A stretch of DNA of 64,000 bases from Kitasatospora sp. MAA4. GTDB taxonomy: Bacteria > Actinomycetota > Actinomycetes > Streptomycetales > Streptomycetaceae. Each line of letters starts with the position of its first letter. Within the stretch, counting starts at the first letter, position 1. A model generated the notes under the pieces. It was not told the origin of the DNA. It did no database searches and was given only the letters and a program-made list of their open reading frames with translations. Both the position numbers and the translations under genes were made by a program. The stretch is from assembly GCF_029893355.1 (NCBI RefSeq), contig NZ_JARZAI010000014.1, positions 1 to 64,000 on the forward strand, given 5' to 3'. Positions 14,949-23,111 of this stretch are shown here, piece by piece.

Positions 14949-16514
14949 TCAGCCGAGCCGCACCGGCTTCTCGGCGCGGACTCCGGCGGCCTCCAGCCAG
15001 GCCCGGAGCGGACCGGCCCGGCCCTGCTCGACCGCCTCGGCGACCGGGCCGGCGAGATCGTTGCGACGGACCCCGCCGAGCAGCAGGACCGGCCCGTCCA
15101 GCCAGTCCAGACCGGGGCGGGCACCGGCGCTGTCGACGGCCGCGCAGCACACCAGGGCCGTCACGCAGTCGGCCAGCAGCTCACGGCCGCCGCGCTCGGG
15201 CTCCCCCGGCACGGCGGCGGGCGGAGCGGCGGCCAGCGCCAGGGCGAGCTCGTCGCCGCCGCCCTCGGCCAGCCGCCCCAGCAGCTGCACCAGCGTCGGC
15301 GCCTGCGCGGCGGCCGGGCCGGGGTGGCGGTCCCGACCGGCGGGCCCGGCAAGCCCGGGCACCGCGAGCCGGTCCAGCGCCTCCTGGAGGGCGGCCGCCT
15401 GGAGCCGCCAGCCGCGGTCCACCACCTGCTCCGGGTAGTCCTCCCAGTCCAGGTCGGCCTGACCGCCCGGGACCGGGCCGTGGAAGAGCTCGGCCGCCAG
15501 CAGCGAGACCGCCGCGTCCACCGCGCCGGGCTCCTCCAGCAGGTCGCAGGCCGGCCGGTCGCCGAGCCGGCTCTCGTACCCCTCGGCCAGCCGGTCGCGG
15601 CGGGCCAGTTCGGTCAGCGCGGAGACCACGCCGGCGTTCAGCTGGGCCGGGCAGCGGCCGAGGCGCCAGGCGGGCCCGGCGACCCGGGTCAGCAGCCGGT
15701 CCCAGCCCGCGTAGGCCAGGCCGACCTGGCCCTGGGCGGCGATCCGCAGGCCGTAGTCGACCGCCTTGGCCTGTTCGGAGGCGGCGGCCGCGACCGCCCG
15801 CTCCAGCTCGGCGATGTGCTCCCGGCAGGCCTGCAGCAGCCGGCCGGTGATCCGGTCGAGCAGCCGGGCCGACGGCGTGCGGCGGCCGGTGCCGAGCGCG
15901 GCGTCCAGCCCCCGGACGAACCGCCGGGCGGCCGCGATCTCCGGGTCGGCGGCGGCCGCGGTGCCCGCCACCACGGGTGCCAGCAGCGCGCGCAGCTCGC
16001 CGGCCCGCATCCACCACAGGAACGGCGAACCGATCACCAGGACCGGGGCCGACGGCACCGGCGACTGCGCGCGGACCGGCCGGACCAGGGCGAGCAGCGA
16101 GCTCGGCACCGGGTGCGGCTCCTCCAACCAGCTGTCGCAGTCCGGAGTCAGCGCGATCGCGGCGGGTGCGGGCACCCCGAGGCGGTCGGCGAGCTCGTGG
16201 ATCAGCCGGTAGAGCTCCGGGGCCTCCCGCCGGTGCACCGTGACGGCCGGCGTCTGCGGCGGGACCGCAGAGGCGTGCCGGTGCCCGGCGGCCAGCGCGA
16301 TCAGGCCGACGACCAGCGCGATCGCGACGACCACCCAGCGGACGGCGTCCCAGGCGGTCCCGTCCGGCGAGCCGGGCGCGCCGATCCGGCCGGTCAGGCG
16401 CCCGGCGACCAGCACCACGGCCAGCGCGGCCGGCAGCACCGCGACGGCGCGTGCCAGGCCGCGGATCCGCAGGACGGCGTGGGCACGGGCGCGTGCGTCA
16501 TCAAGAGTGGCCAT
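14949..16514 (-). CDS. Membrane protein with a degenerate M48-peptidase-like domain
   Basis: A 521-residue protein with two N-terminal membrane helices (about 20-42 and 60-80) followed by a long soluble region. The stretch APELYRLIHELADRLGVPAP (about 97-116) and the later PVLVIGSPFLWWMRAGELRALLAPVVAG (about 160-187) follow the layout of M48 (HtpX/Ste24-like) peptidases, where the ELRA motif normally runs into a zinc-binding HExxH. Here those positions read APVVAG, so the metal site is absent. The rest is Ala/Leu/Arg-rich and unrecognised. The ATG at 16514 is the first start after a repeat-rich leader. Likely non-catalytic; the M48 link is my inference. Confidence 0.55.
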   Translation of the reverse strand: MATLDDARARAHAVLRIRGLARAVAVLPAALAVVLVAGRLTGRIGAPGSPDGTAWDAVRWVVVAIALVVGLIALAAGHRHASAVPPQTPAVTVHRREAPELYRLIHELADRLGVPAPAAIALTPDCDSWLEEPHPVPSSLLALVRPVRAQSPVPSAPVLVIGSPFLWWMRAGELRALLAPVVAGTAAAADPEIAAARRFVRGLDAALGTGRRTPSARLLDRITGRLLQACREHIAELERAVAAAASEQAKAVDYGLRIAAQGQVGLAYAGWDRLLTRVAGPAWRLGRCPAQLNAGVVSALTELARRDRLAEGYESRLGDRPACDLLEEPGAVDAAVSLLAAELFHGPVPGGQADLDWEDYPEQVVDRGWRLQAAALQEALDRLAVPGLAGPAGRDRHPGPAAAQAPTLVQLLGRLAEGGGDELALALAAAPPAAVPGEPERGGRELLADCVTALVCCAAVDSAGARPGLDWLDGPVLLLGGVRRNDLAGPVAEAVEQGRAGPLRAWLEAAGVRAEKPVRLG

Positions 16515-16530
16515 CCGGCGCTGCACCCCC

Positions 16531-16570
16531 TTCGGAGTCGGACTTCGGAGTCGGACGTTCGGAGTCGGAC
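16531..16570. repeat. Three tandem copies of a 13-nt repeat
   Basis: TTCGGAGTCGGAC occurs three times, the third after a single extra G. It begins 17 nt upstream of the ATG of the leftward membrane-protein gene, within its leader or promoter. Confidence 0.85.
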
Positions 16571-16983
16571 GTTCGGGATCCACACGATCAGTTCAGGTCG
16601 CAAGGCGCCGACAACCGATCGCCGCCCGACAACCCGCGTAGTCCTTCTGCCAGTTCTGACGCACGCGGACGAGTGGGTGTTCCAGATCGCCCCGGTTTCC
16701 ACTCGTCCCGGTGACAGAGCGTGCATTTGGGACCACGGGCCCCGGCTCGCATGCCTGTGCCTGCCGACGACCCGTTCTTGCAGCTTCCCCCCACACGGGC
16801 CCGAGCACCCGGCGGCGATCGCGTGGACGCCGGCCGGGTCACGACCCGTGGCACCGCGATTCAGCGCACCCTACGGCCGCCGAGACCGCCGCGTCAGCCC
16901 GATGCCACCGCATTCACCCGAAGGGCTGGAATCCGCCCGCCGATCAGGACCCCGCCCCGGCCGCACCCGGCTGCCCGAACGCG

Positions 16984-17027
16984 CAGGGGCGCTGCGTCCG
17001 GTGGGATGACCGGAGGCAGCGCCCCTG
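16984..17027 (-). terminator. Terminator of purD
   Basis: CAGGGGCGCTGC (16984-16995) pairs perfectly with GCAGCGCCCCTG (17016-17027). The loop contains a second 6-bp hairpin, TCCGGT/ACCGGA (16997-17002 and 17009-17014). Confidence 0.8.
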
Positions 17028-17050
17028 TGTGTGTTCGGTTGTGGGGAGTC

Positions 17051-18313
17051 TCAGCTCTCGGCCTGCTGGCGCGCCGCCTTGAGTGCGATGTCGGTGCGGT
17101 GCTGCGAACCGTCCAGGCGGATCTCGGCGACGCCCGCGTAGGCGCGGTCGCGGGCCTGCGCCAGGTCGGCGCCGGTGCCGGTGACCGACAGGACCCGGCC
17201 CCCGGCGCTGAGCACCCGGCCCTCCTCGTCGGCCCGGGTGCCGGCGTGCAGCACGAAGACCGTGCCGTCCGCGGCCTCGGCCTTCTCCAGGCCCTCGATC
17301 GGGTCGCCGGAGCGCGGCGCGGCCGGGTAGCCCTCGGCGGCCACGACCACGGTCACCGCGGCGCCCTCGTCCCAGCGCAGCGGCTCCAGCGAGGCCAGCG
17401 TGCCGTTGGCGGCGGCCAGCAGCACGCCCGCCAGCGGGGTGCGCAGCCGGGCCAGCACCACCTGGGTCTCCGGGTCGCCGAAGCGCGCGTTGAACTCGAT
17501 CACCCGGGTGCCACGCGAGGTGAGCGCCAGACCGGCGTAGAGCAGGCCGGAGAAGGTGCTGCCGCGCCGGTGCAGCTCGTCCACGGTCGGCTGCAGGACG
17601 TTCTCCAGCACCTCCGCGACCAGGCCCTCGGGCGCCCAGGGCAGCGGCGAGTACGCGCCCATGCCGCCGGTGTTGGGGCCCTCGTCGCCGTCCAGCGCGC
17701 GCTTGAAGTCCTGCGCGGGCTGCAGCGGGACGACGGTGGTGCCGTCGGTGATCGCGAAGAGCGAGACCTCGGGACCGTCCAGGTACTCCTCGATCACCAC
17801 CCGGTCGCAGGAGGCGGCATGCGCCAGCGCCTCGGCACGGTCGGAGGTGACCACCACGCCCTTGCCGGCCGCCAGGCCGTCGTCCTTGACCACGTACGGC
17901 GCGCCGAAGGCGTCCAGCGCCTCGGCCGCCTCGGCGGGGGTGGTGCAGACGTAGGAGCGCGCGGTCGGCACGCCGGCCGCGGCCATCACGTCCTTGGCGA
18001 AGGCCTTGGAGCCCTCCAGTTGGGCAGCCTCGGCCGACGGGCCGAAGACCGGGATGCCGGCCGCGCGCAACGGATCGGCGACCCCCGCGACCAGCGGGGC
18101 CTCCGGACCGACCACGACCAGGTCGGCGGCCAACCGCTGCGACAGCGCCAGGACCTGCGCGCCGTCCAGCTGGTCGACCGGGTGGACCGTCGCCACCTGC
18201 GCGATCCCGGCGTTACCGGGGGCGCAGTGCAGTTCGGTGACGGCGGGATCTTGGGACAGAGAGCGGCACAGGGCGTGTTCGCGGGCGCCGCCGCCGATGA
18301 CGAGGACCTTCAC
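17051..18313 (-). CDS. purD: Phosphoribosylamine-glycine ligase (GAR synthetase)
   Basis: ATP-grasp enzyme joining 5-phosphoribosylamine and glycine, step 2 of purine synthesis. It opens with KVLVIGGGAREHALCRSL, has the ATP-grasp segment APYVVKDDGLAAGKGVVV (about 130-147) and the metal-site sequence FNARFGDPETQVVLARL (about 268-284). The GTG at 18313 puts the start immediately before the family N-terminus and gives 420 residues; a TTG three codons upstream is possible. It is a single-gene unit in a region that also has purC and purSQL. Confidence 0.95.
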   Translation of the reverse strand: MKVLVIGGGAREHALCRSLSQDPAVTELHCAPGNAGIAQVATVHPVDQLDGAQVLALSQRLAADLVVVGPEAPLVAGVADPLRAAGIPVFGPSAEAAQLEGSKAFAKDVMAAAGVPTARSYVCTTPAEAAEALDAFGAPYVVKDDGLAAGKGVVVTSDRAEALAHAASCDRVVIEEYLDGPEVSLFAITDGTTVVPLQPAQDFKRALDGDEGPNTGGMGAYSPLPWAPEGLVAEVLENVLQPTVDELHRRGSTFSGLLYAGLALTSRGTRVIEFNARFGDPETQVVLARLRTPLAGVLLAAANGTLASLEPLRWDEGAAVTVVVAAEGYPAAPRSGDPIEGLEKAEAADGTVFVLHAGTRADEEGRVLSAGGRVLSVTGTGADLAQARDRAYAGVAEIRLDGSQHRTDIALKAARQQAES

Positions 18314-18682
18314 GGTTGGCAAGGGTAGTCGGTGGCTCGTTCCCGCTGGTCCACCGGGCTGTCCGAACCTCCAGCCGAAGCCCGGAAATCCGCTCCGGTC
18401 TTCGTAGCTTCGGCTGATCCGAGGATCGGGTCAGCCTCACGGCACACCGGCCGCTCCCTCGGAAGAGTGAAATCCCGCCGACTTCCGCACCGCGCTCACC
18501 TTGGGTTCATGACGCCATTTCGCGTAACGATCATTGGGGAAGCGACCACACGCTCAGCCATTTGGCGGTAAGAAGTGCTGTTGGATAGCCAGCAGTGCCA
18601 GCAGCAGCCCCCGCAGCAGCCGGGCCCGTCCGAGCGGTCGGACCTGTCCGATGCAGTCAGGCCCGTCAAGGGAGCCCCACAG
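18314..18682. promoter_or_regulatory. Divergent intergenic region, purD / SLATT gene
   Basis: A 369-base gap. For the rightward gene, TTGGGT (18501-18506) with an 18-nt spacer and TAACGA (18525-18530) is a plausible but unproven promoter. If the SLATT protein instead starts at the in-frame GTG at 18575, the last ~110 bases would be coding. No purD promoter stands out. Confidence 0.35.
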
Positions 18683-19477
18683 GTGAGCCAGCCCGAAATG
18701 CAGCCCGAGGAGAGTCCCTGGGGCAAGGACGTCGGCGAGGAGGACCAGTCCACCACGACGGCCGCCGTCGGCCGGGACCGCGCCGCCACCCGCCGCCGCG
18801 CCGACCTGAGCGCCCGCCAGTTCCCCCTCGGGGACTGGGGTGAGCCCGCCGAGCGCCTGGAAGAGCTCTACCGCTGGTCGGAGGAGCGGGCCGTCGAGGC
18901 GATCGACTGGTACCGCCGCGACCGGATCTGGAAGCGCCGCCTGGCGCGGCTGTTCCGGTTCGGCGCGGTCGGCTTCGGCGTGGCCGGCGTCACCCTGCCG
19001 CTGGTCTCGCTGACCGGGGTCTGGGACCGGGCCGACGGCTGGGGCTACGTCGGCCTCGCGCTGGCGGCCGGCTGCCTGGCCACCGACCGGGCCTTCGGCC
19101 TCAGCTCGGGCTGGATGCGGGACGTCAGCACCGCGCAGGCGCTGCAACGCCGCCTGGAGGCGTTCCAGTTCGACTGGGCCTCGGAGTGCGTGCGCGAGGT
19201 GCTCGGCCCCACCGAGGGAACCGCCGGCGAGGCCGCCGAGCGCTGCCTCGGCGTGCTGCGCCGGTTCTGCGAGGACGTCTCGGACATGGTCCGCAGCGAG
19301 ACCTCGGAGTGGATGCTGGAGTTCCGGGCCCGGATGACCCAGCTGCCGACCCAGGCCCCGGGGGCGTGGGGCGGCCGCAACGAGATCGTCTCGGGAGCGC
19401 AGGTGCGGGTGCTGCCGGCGCCCGGGACCCGGCCCACCATGCCGCGCCAGCGGCCGCCGGAGGGCCCGCTGCGCTGA
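18683..19477 (+). CDS. SLATT-domain two-helix membrane protein
   Basis: A 264-residue protein of the SLATT type: a charged helical segment (about 40-90, with WSEERAVEAIDWYRRDRIWKRR), two adjacent membrane helices (about 92-112 and 122-140), then a long helical tail (about 145-240) with YRWSEER-like and Arg/Glu-rich heptads. SLATT families are predicted pore-forming effectors in nucleotide-signalling conflict systems, but many streptomycete copies are solitary, as here. The GTG at 18683 is preferred because AAGGGAG lies about 7 nt upstream; GTG 18575 would add 36 Gln/Pro-rich residues. No cyclase, SLOG or SMODS gene is nearby, so a defence role is unsupported. Confidence 0.7.
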   Translation: MSQPEMQPEESPWGKDVGEEDQSTTTAAVGRDRAATRRRADLSARQFPLGDWGEPAERLEELYRWSEERAVEAIDWYRRDRIWKRRLARLFRFGAVGFGVAGVTLPLVSLTGVWDRADGWGYVGLALAAGCLATDRAFGLSSGWMRDVSTAQALQRRLEAFQFDWASECVREVLGPTEGTAGEAAERCLGVLRRFCEDVSDMVRSETSEWMLEFRARMTQLPTQAPGAWGGRNEIVSGAQVRVLPAPGTRPTMPRQRPPEGPLR

Positions 19478-19491
19478 CCCGCGGCGCTCTC

Positions 19492-20139
19492 TCAGGCGAA
19501 GACGACCATCGAGCCCTGGGTCAGGCTGCGGGTCGCCGCCGCGTACAGCCCGGCCCAGGCGTGCCGCTCGCGGGCGTACGGATGCACGTCGTCCAGCGGC
19601 GGGGCGAACGGCTGCTCCAGGCCGGTCGGCGCGAGCGGCCTGGTCGGCCGCGGCGGGTCCATCGGGTCGAGGCCCAGCACCGGGGCCACCTGCTGGAGCT
19701 CGCGCAGCAGCCCGTACGAGGAGCCGAGCGGGCCGCCCGAGGACAGCAGCGCCTCGTCGACCAGCGGGATCTCGAACTCGATCGGGACGTAGGCCCCCGC
19801 GTGGTCGAAGTGCCAGACCAGGTGCGAGTGCTCGGCGGTGCTCTCGAACATCTCCAGCAGCTGCTCGTAGTCGCCGCCCAGCGCGTCCACCGGGGTGATC
19901 TGGAAGCCGGTGCGGTGCAGCAGGTAGGCCCGGCGCAGGAAGTGCAGCGAGTCGTAGTCGAAGGCCGCTATCGGCTCGACCTCGCCGGTGATCCCCGGGG
20001 CGTACTCGAACACCGGCACCTGGGGCAGGCCGCTGGCGACCAGCGCCGCGTTGTAGACCGTGAGGTCCTCACGGAACGGGTTCTCGGGGCTGTGGCTCAG
20101 AACGTCCACAAGCGGAACGAGCCAGAGGTCGCAGGCCAC
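19492..20139 (-). CDS. Conserved hypothetical protein
   Basis: A 215-residue soluble protein I cannot assign to a family. It is acidic, starts ACDLWLVPLVDVLSHSPENPF, has an internal FDYDSLHFLRRAYLLHRTGFQITPVDALGGDYEQLL segment and no signal peptide or membrane helix. The GTG at 20139 is supported by GAGAGGAAG about 8 nt upstream. Codon use is like its neighbours, so it is a real gene. It converges on the SLATT gene with only 14 nt between the stop codons. Confidence 0.7.
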   Translation of the reverse strand: MACDLWLVPLVDVLSHSPENPFREDLTVYNAALVASGLPQVPVFEYAPGITGEVEPIAAFDYDSLHFLRRAYLLHRTGFQITPVDALGGDYEQLLEMFESTAEHSHLVWHFDHAGAYVPIEFEIPLVDEALLSSGGPLGSSYGLLRELQQVAPVLGLDPMDPPRPTRPLAPTGLEQPFAPPLDDVHPYARERHAWAGLYAAATRSLTQGSMVVFA

Positions 20140-20214
20140 GGACCAGCGCTTCCTCTCCGTTGGCGGGCGGGTGTCGGCAGGTTGTCGCCCGGTCGGCCGA
20201 CAACCCGATCCACC

Positions 20215-21006
20215 CTACCGGCCCAGTGGACCGTACGGGGAGGGCAGCAGTGACCGGGGCTGCGGCAGCGGGCCGGAGGCCGGCTCACCGGTCAGCAGCG
20301 GCAGCACCGAGACGCTCTCCAGCGGCTCGCCGGTCAGCGCCGCCAGCAGCCGCACGGTGGCCAGGTTGGAGTCGTTCACCAGCGTTCGCACCCCGGGCAG
20401 GTCCCGGGCCTCGATCAGGTCGACCAGCTCGCCGTGCCGGGCCCAGCTCACCCCGGCCAGGTTCTCGCGGGCCCGCAGGTAGGGCGCCGCGAACATCCAG
20501 GACTGGACCCGCAGCCAGTCCAGGTAGTCGGCGATCCGCCGGTTCTCCAGGAAGAGGGAGAGCTCCTGCCAGAACCGCCGGTCGCAGCCGACCAGCACGT
20601 CCAGCTGCCCGGTCCGGGCCGCCCGCGCGGCCGCGTCGGCCCGGCGGCGCAGCGACGGCAGCCTGGACCAGTCGTAGCCGCTGGCCCGCGTCGCCAGCTG
20701 GCGGAAGGCGCTGTCGGTGAGCAGCGCCCGGGCCTCGAAGATCTCCAGGAAGTCGGACCAGCCCAGCACCGGGACGGTGAAGCCGCGGTGGTGCTCGGTG
20801 CGCAGCAGACCCTGCGCCGCCAGGTCGACCATCGCCTCGCGGGCGGGGGTGGCGGAGACGCCGTACAGCTCGGCGATCTCCTTCACGGTGAAGTTGCTGC
20901 CCGCCGCCAGCCGTCCGGCCATCATCTCCTCGCGCAGCGCCCCCGCGATCTGCTCGCGAAGGCTGTTGCGCTGGATCGGAAAGCGTCCGAGACCGGTACT
21001 GACCAT
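20215..21006 (-). CDS. GntR family transcriptional regulator (FadR-like, FCD-type)
   Basis: A 263-residue regulator with an N-terminal winged helix (about 15-75; LREQIAGALREEMMAGRLAAGSNFTVKEIAELYGVSATPAREAMVDLAAQGLL) followed by an all-helical effector domain of the FCD type (about 85-235). Such proteins sense small carboxylates or sugars and usually repress nearby genes. AGGAGG 8 nt upstream selects the ATG at 21006. The nearest candidate target on the same strand is the nitrilase-fold hydrolase upstream. The C-terminal 25 residues are Pro/Leu-rich and unlike the family. The effector is unknown. Confidence 0.85.
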   Translation of the reverse strand: MVSTGLGRFPIQRNSLREQIAGALREEMMAGRLAAGSNFTVKEIAELYGVSATPAREAMVDLAAQGLLRTEHHRGFTVPVLGWSDFLEIFEARALLTDSAFRQLATRASGYDWSRLPSLRRRADAAARAARTGQLDVLVGCDRRFWQELSLFLENRRIADYLDWLRVQSWMFAAPYLRARENLAGVSWARHGELVDLIEARDLPGVRTLVNDSNLATVRLLAALTGEPLESVSVLPLLTGEPASGPLPQPRSLLPSPYGPLGR

Positions 21007-21120
21007 GGGCACGACCTCCTCAGGCGCTGGGCGGGCGGGGTGGAGGGGTCATCTTCTCAAACCTGTGAAGATCACGCACACATCCACCGCCGCCTTCCGT
21101 TCGACCCGAGGCGGGAGGGC

Positions 21121-21918
21121 TCAGCGCTGGACCGGAGCGGGGATGCCGAGCAGGCGGTCCCGGTGCACCGGGAACTCCGCACGGGCTTTGGCGACCTCCG
21201 TCGGATCGAAGTCCACGGTCAGCACCTGCTCCCCCGCGCCGGCCTCGGCCAGCACCCGGCCCCACGGGTCCACCACCAGGCTGTGGCCCGCCTGTTCGAC
21301 GCCGCCGTGCGTCCCCGCGGCGTTGCAGGCCAGCACGTACGCCTGCTCCTCCACCGCCCGCGCCCGGGCCAGCAGCGTCCAGTGCTCGCGGCGGCGCTCG
21401 GGCCAGGAGGCCGGCACCACCAGCAGCTCGGCCCCGGCGTCCAGCAGGGCCCGGAACAGCTCGGGGAAGCGCAGGTCGTAGCAGGTCGCCAGGCCCAGCA
21501 CGCCGAAGTCCGAGGCGGCCGTCACGATCTCCTGACCGGCGCCCATGGTGACCGCCTCGCCGCTGTCGAAGCCGAAGCGGTGGATCTTGCGGTACGTGCG
21601 CACCAGCTCGCCGTCCGGCGAGAAGAGCAGCGAGGTGTTGTAGATCGGCCCGTCCGGGTCGCGCTCGACGATGGAGCCCGCATGCAGCCAGACTCCGGTG
21701 GCCCGAGCGGCCGTTGACATCGCGTCAGCGGTCGGCCCGTCCAGCGGCTCGGCCCCCGCGGACCAGGCCGCGTCGGCGAAGGCGCCCAGCCCCCAGAGCT
21801 CCGGCAGGACCACCAGGTCGGCGGCCTCCTGGGCACGGATCAGCGCTACCGCCCGGGCGCGGCGCTCGGACATCGGTTCGGCGTCCGAGACGGAGAGTTG
21901 GATCAATGAGGCGCGCAC
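21121..21918 (-). CDS. Carbon-nitrogen hydrolase (nitrilase/omega-amidase superfamily)
   Basis: A 265-residue nitrilase-fold amidohydrolase. The catalytic triad is visible as Glu in LVVLPELWGLG (about 36-46), Lys in VRTYRKIHRFG (about 105-115) and Cys in GLATCYDLRFPELFR (about 142-156). This small single-domain type includes omega-amidases and deaminated-glutathione amidases, which remove amide groups from metabolite by-products. The GTG at 21918 is used because the fold begins at once with RASLIQLSV. It lies upstream of the GntR gene and divergent from a TIGR03083-type gene. The exact substrate cannot be assigned. Confidence 0.87.
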   Translation of the reverse strand: MRASLIQLSVSDAEPMSERRARAVALIRAQEAADLVVLPELWGLGAFADAAWSAGAEPLDGPTADAMSTAARATGVWLHAGSIVERDPDGPIYNTSLLFSPDGELVRTYRKIHRFGFDSGEAVTMGAGQEIVTAASDFGVLGLATCYDLRFPELFRALLDAGAELLVVPASWPERRREHWTLLARARAVEEQAYVLACNAAGTHGGVEQAGHSLVVDPWGRVLAEAGAGEQVLTVDFDPTEVAKARAEFPVHRDRLLGIPAPVQR

Positions 21919-22086
21919 ATTACCACCGTCCACGACAAGAGGCCTACGATCGTCACCCGAAAGCGCTGCTCTGCTCTCCCCGGCAGCGTAACGTGCGGTT
22001 AGCGCGTGCGCCCGGAAGCCGGGATTCCCGTCTTCACCTGTCCTGGGCGTGCGAGTAGGCAGCTGACGGAGGACCGGAGAACACCC

Positions 22087-22920
22087 GTGACCGACAATCA
22101 GGCCGTGCAGGCCTACACCGATGCGTGGACGCAGTCGATCGAGGCCATATCGGAACTCGTCGCACCGCTGCCCGGCGACGCCTGGAACCGGGCCACCGAG
22201 CTTCCGGGCTGGTCGGTCCGGGACATCGTCTCGCATGTGATCGCGATCGAGTCCGAGCTGCTCGGCGACCCGCGTCCGATCCACTCGCTCCCCAGCGACC
22301 TGCGGCACGTCAAGGACGAGCTGTCCCGCTACTACGAACTCCCGGTCGACAAGCGGCGCTGCCACACCACCCCCGAGATGACCGGGGAGCTGGACTACGT
22401 GATCATCCGGCGCTCGCGCGCCCTGCGCACCGCCAGGACCGAGGCGACCGAGATGGTGCGCTGGCCGGCCGGCCCGTTCTCCTACGACGTCCCGTACCAC
22501 CAGCTGCTGCGGCTGCGGGTCTTCGACGTCTGGGTGCACGAGCAGGACCTGCGCCGCACCCTGCGCACCCCCGGCAACCTGGCCTCGCCGGGCGCCGCGG
22601 TCACCCGCGACGTGCTGGTGGGCGGCCTGCCCAAGGTGGTCGCCAAGCTGGCCGGCGCTCCCGCAGGCAGCACCGTCGCCTTCGACGTCACCGGCCCGCT
22701 GGAGTTCCTGCGCACCGTCCGGGTGGACGACACCGGGCACGCCTCGGTCGACGGCCAGGTCACCCTGGGCCCCGACGTGCAGTTCACCCTCGACTGGGAG
22801 ACCTACCTGCGCCTGGCCACCGGCCGCGTCCGGCCGGAGGCGGTGGCGGGCTCGGTCCGTGCCGACGGCGACACCGAGCTGGCCGAGCGCATCCTGGCCA
22901 ACTTCTCGGTGACGCCCTGA
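22087..22920 (+). CDS. Maleylpyruvate isomerase/TIGR03083 family protein
   Basis: A 277-residue protein with the mycothiol-dependent isomerase-like N-terminal helical bundle: PGWSVRDIVSHVIAIESEL (about 43-61) carries the first family histidine, and LRVFDVWVHEQDLRRTL (about 140-156) carries the HEQD motif typical of this group. The C-terminal third (about 190-277) is an SCP2-like strand-rich domain. GGAGGACCGGAG upstream supports the GTG at 22087. A second member of the same superfamily lies at 6925-7773. The reaction is unknown; a thiol-dependent role is inferred from family. Confidence 0.82.
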   Translation: MTDNQAVQAYTDAWTQSIEAISELVAPLPGDAWNRATELPGWSVRDIVSHVIAIESELLGDPRPIHSLPSDLRHVKDELSRYYELPVDKRRCHTTPEMTGELDYVIIRRSRALRTARTEATEMVRWPAGPFSYDVPYHQLLRLRVFDVWVHEQDLRRTLRTPGNLASPGAAVTRDVLVGGLPKVVAKLAGAPAGSTVAFDVTGPLEFLRTVRVDDTGHASVDGQVTLGPDVQFTLDWETYLRLATGRVRPEAVAGSVRADGDTELAERILANFSVTP

Positions 22921-23111
22921 CGCCCTGCCATCCTGACTTCTCAGCACGACACGCCGACGGGGCGTTACAACCCTTTTGGCGTACACGTACGACCGCGCGC
23001 CGGGCGAGCACTCCTCGCACACCCGCGCGGTCGTGCGGTGCCAGTACCGCAGGCGTTCGACGTCGTTGATCCGGACACATCCCATTCCTAGAGAAAGTGG
23101 GGGTGCCCGAG

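Larger units (their letters stand above)
16515..17050. other. Intergenic region with a 3 x 13-nt tandem repeat
   Basis: A 536-base gap between two leftward genes. Next to the start of the membrane-protein gene is a tandem repeat of TTCGGAGTCGGAC at 16531-16543, 16544-16556 and 16558-16570. The centre shows no credible gene or motif. The right end holds the purD terminator. Open frames spanning the gap have no recognisable product. Confidence 0.55.
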
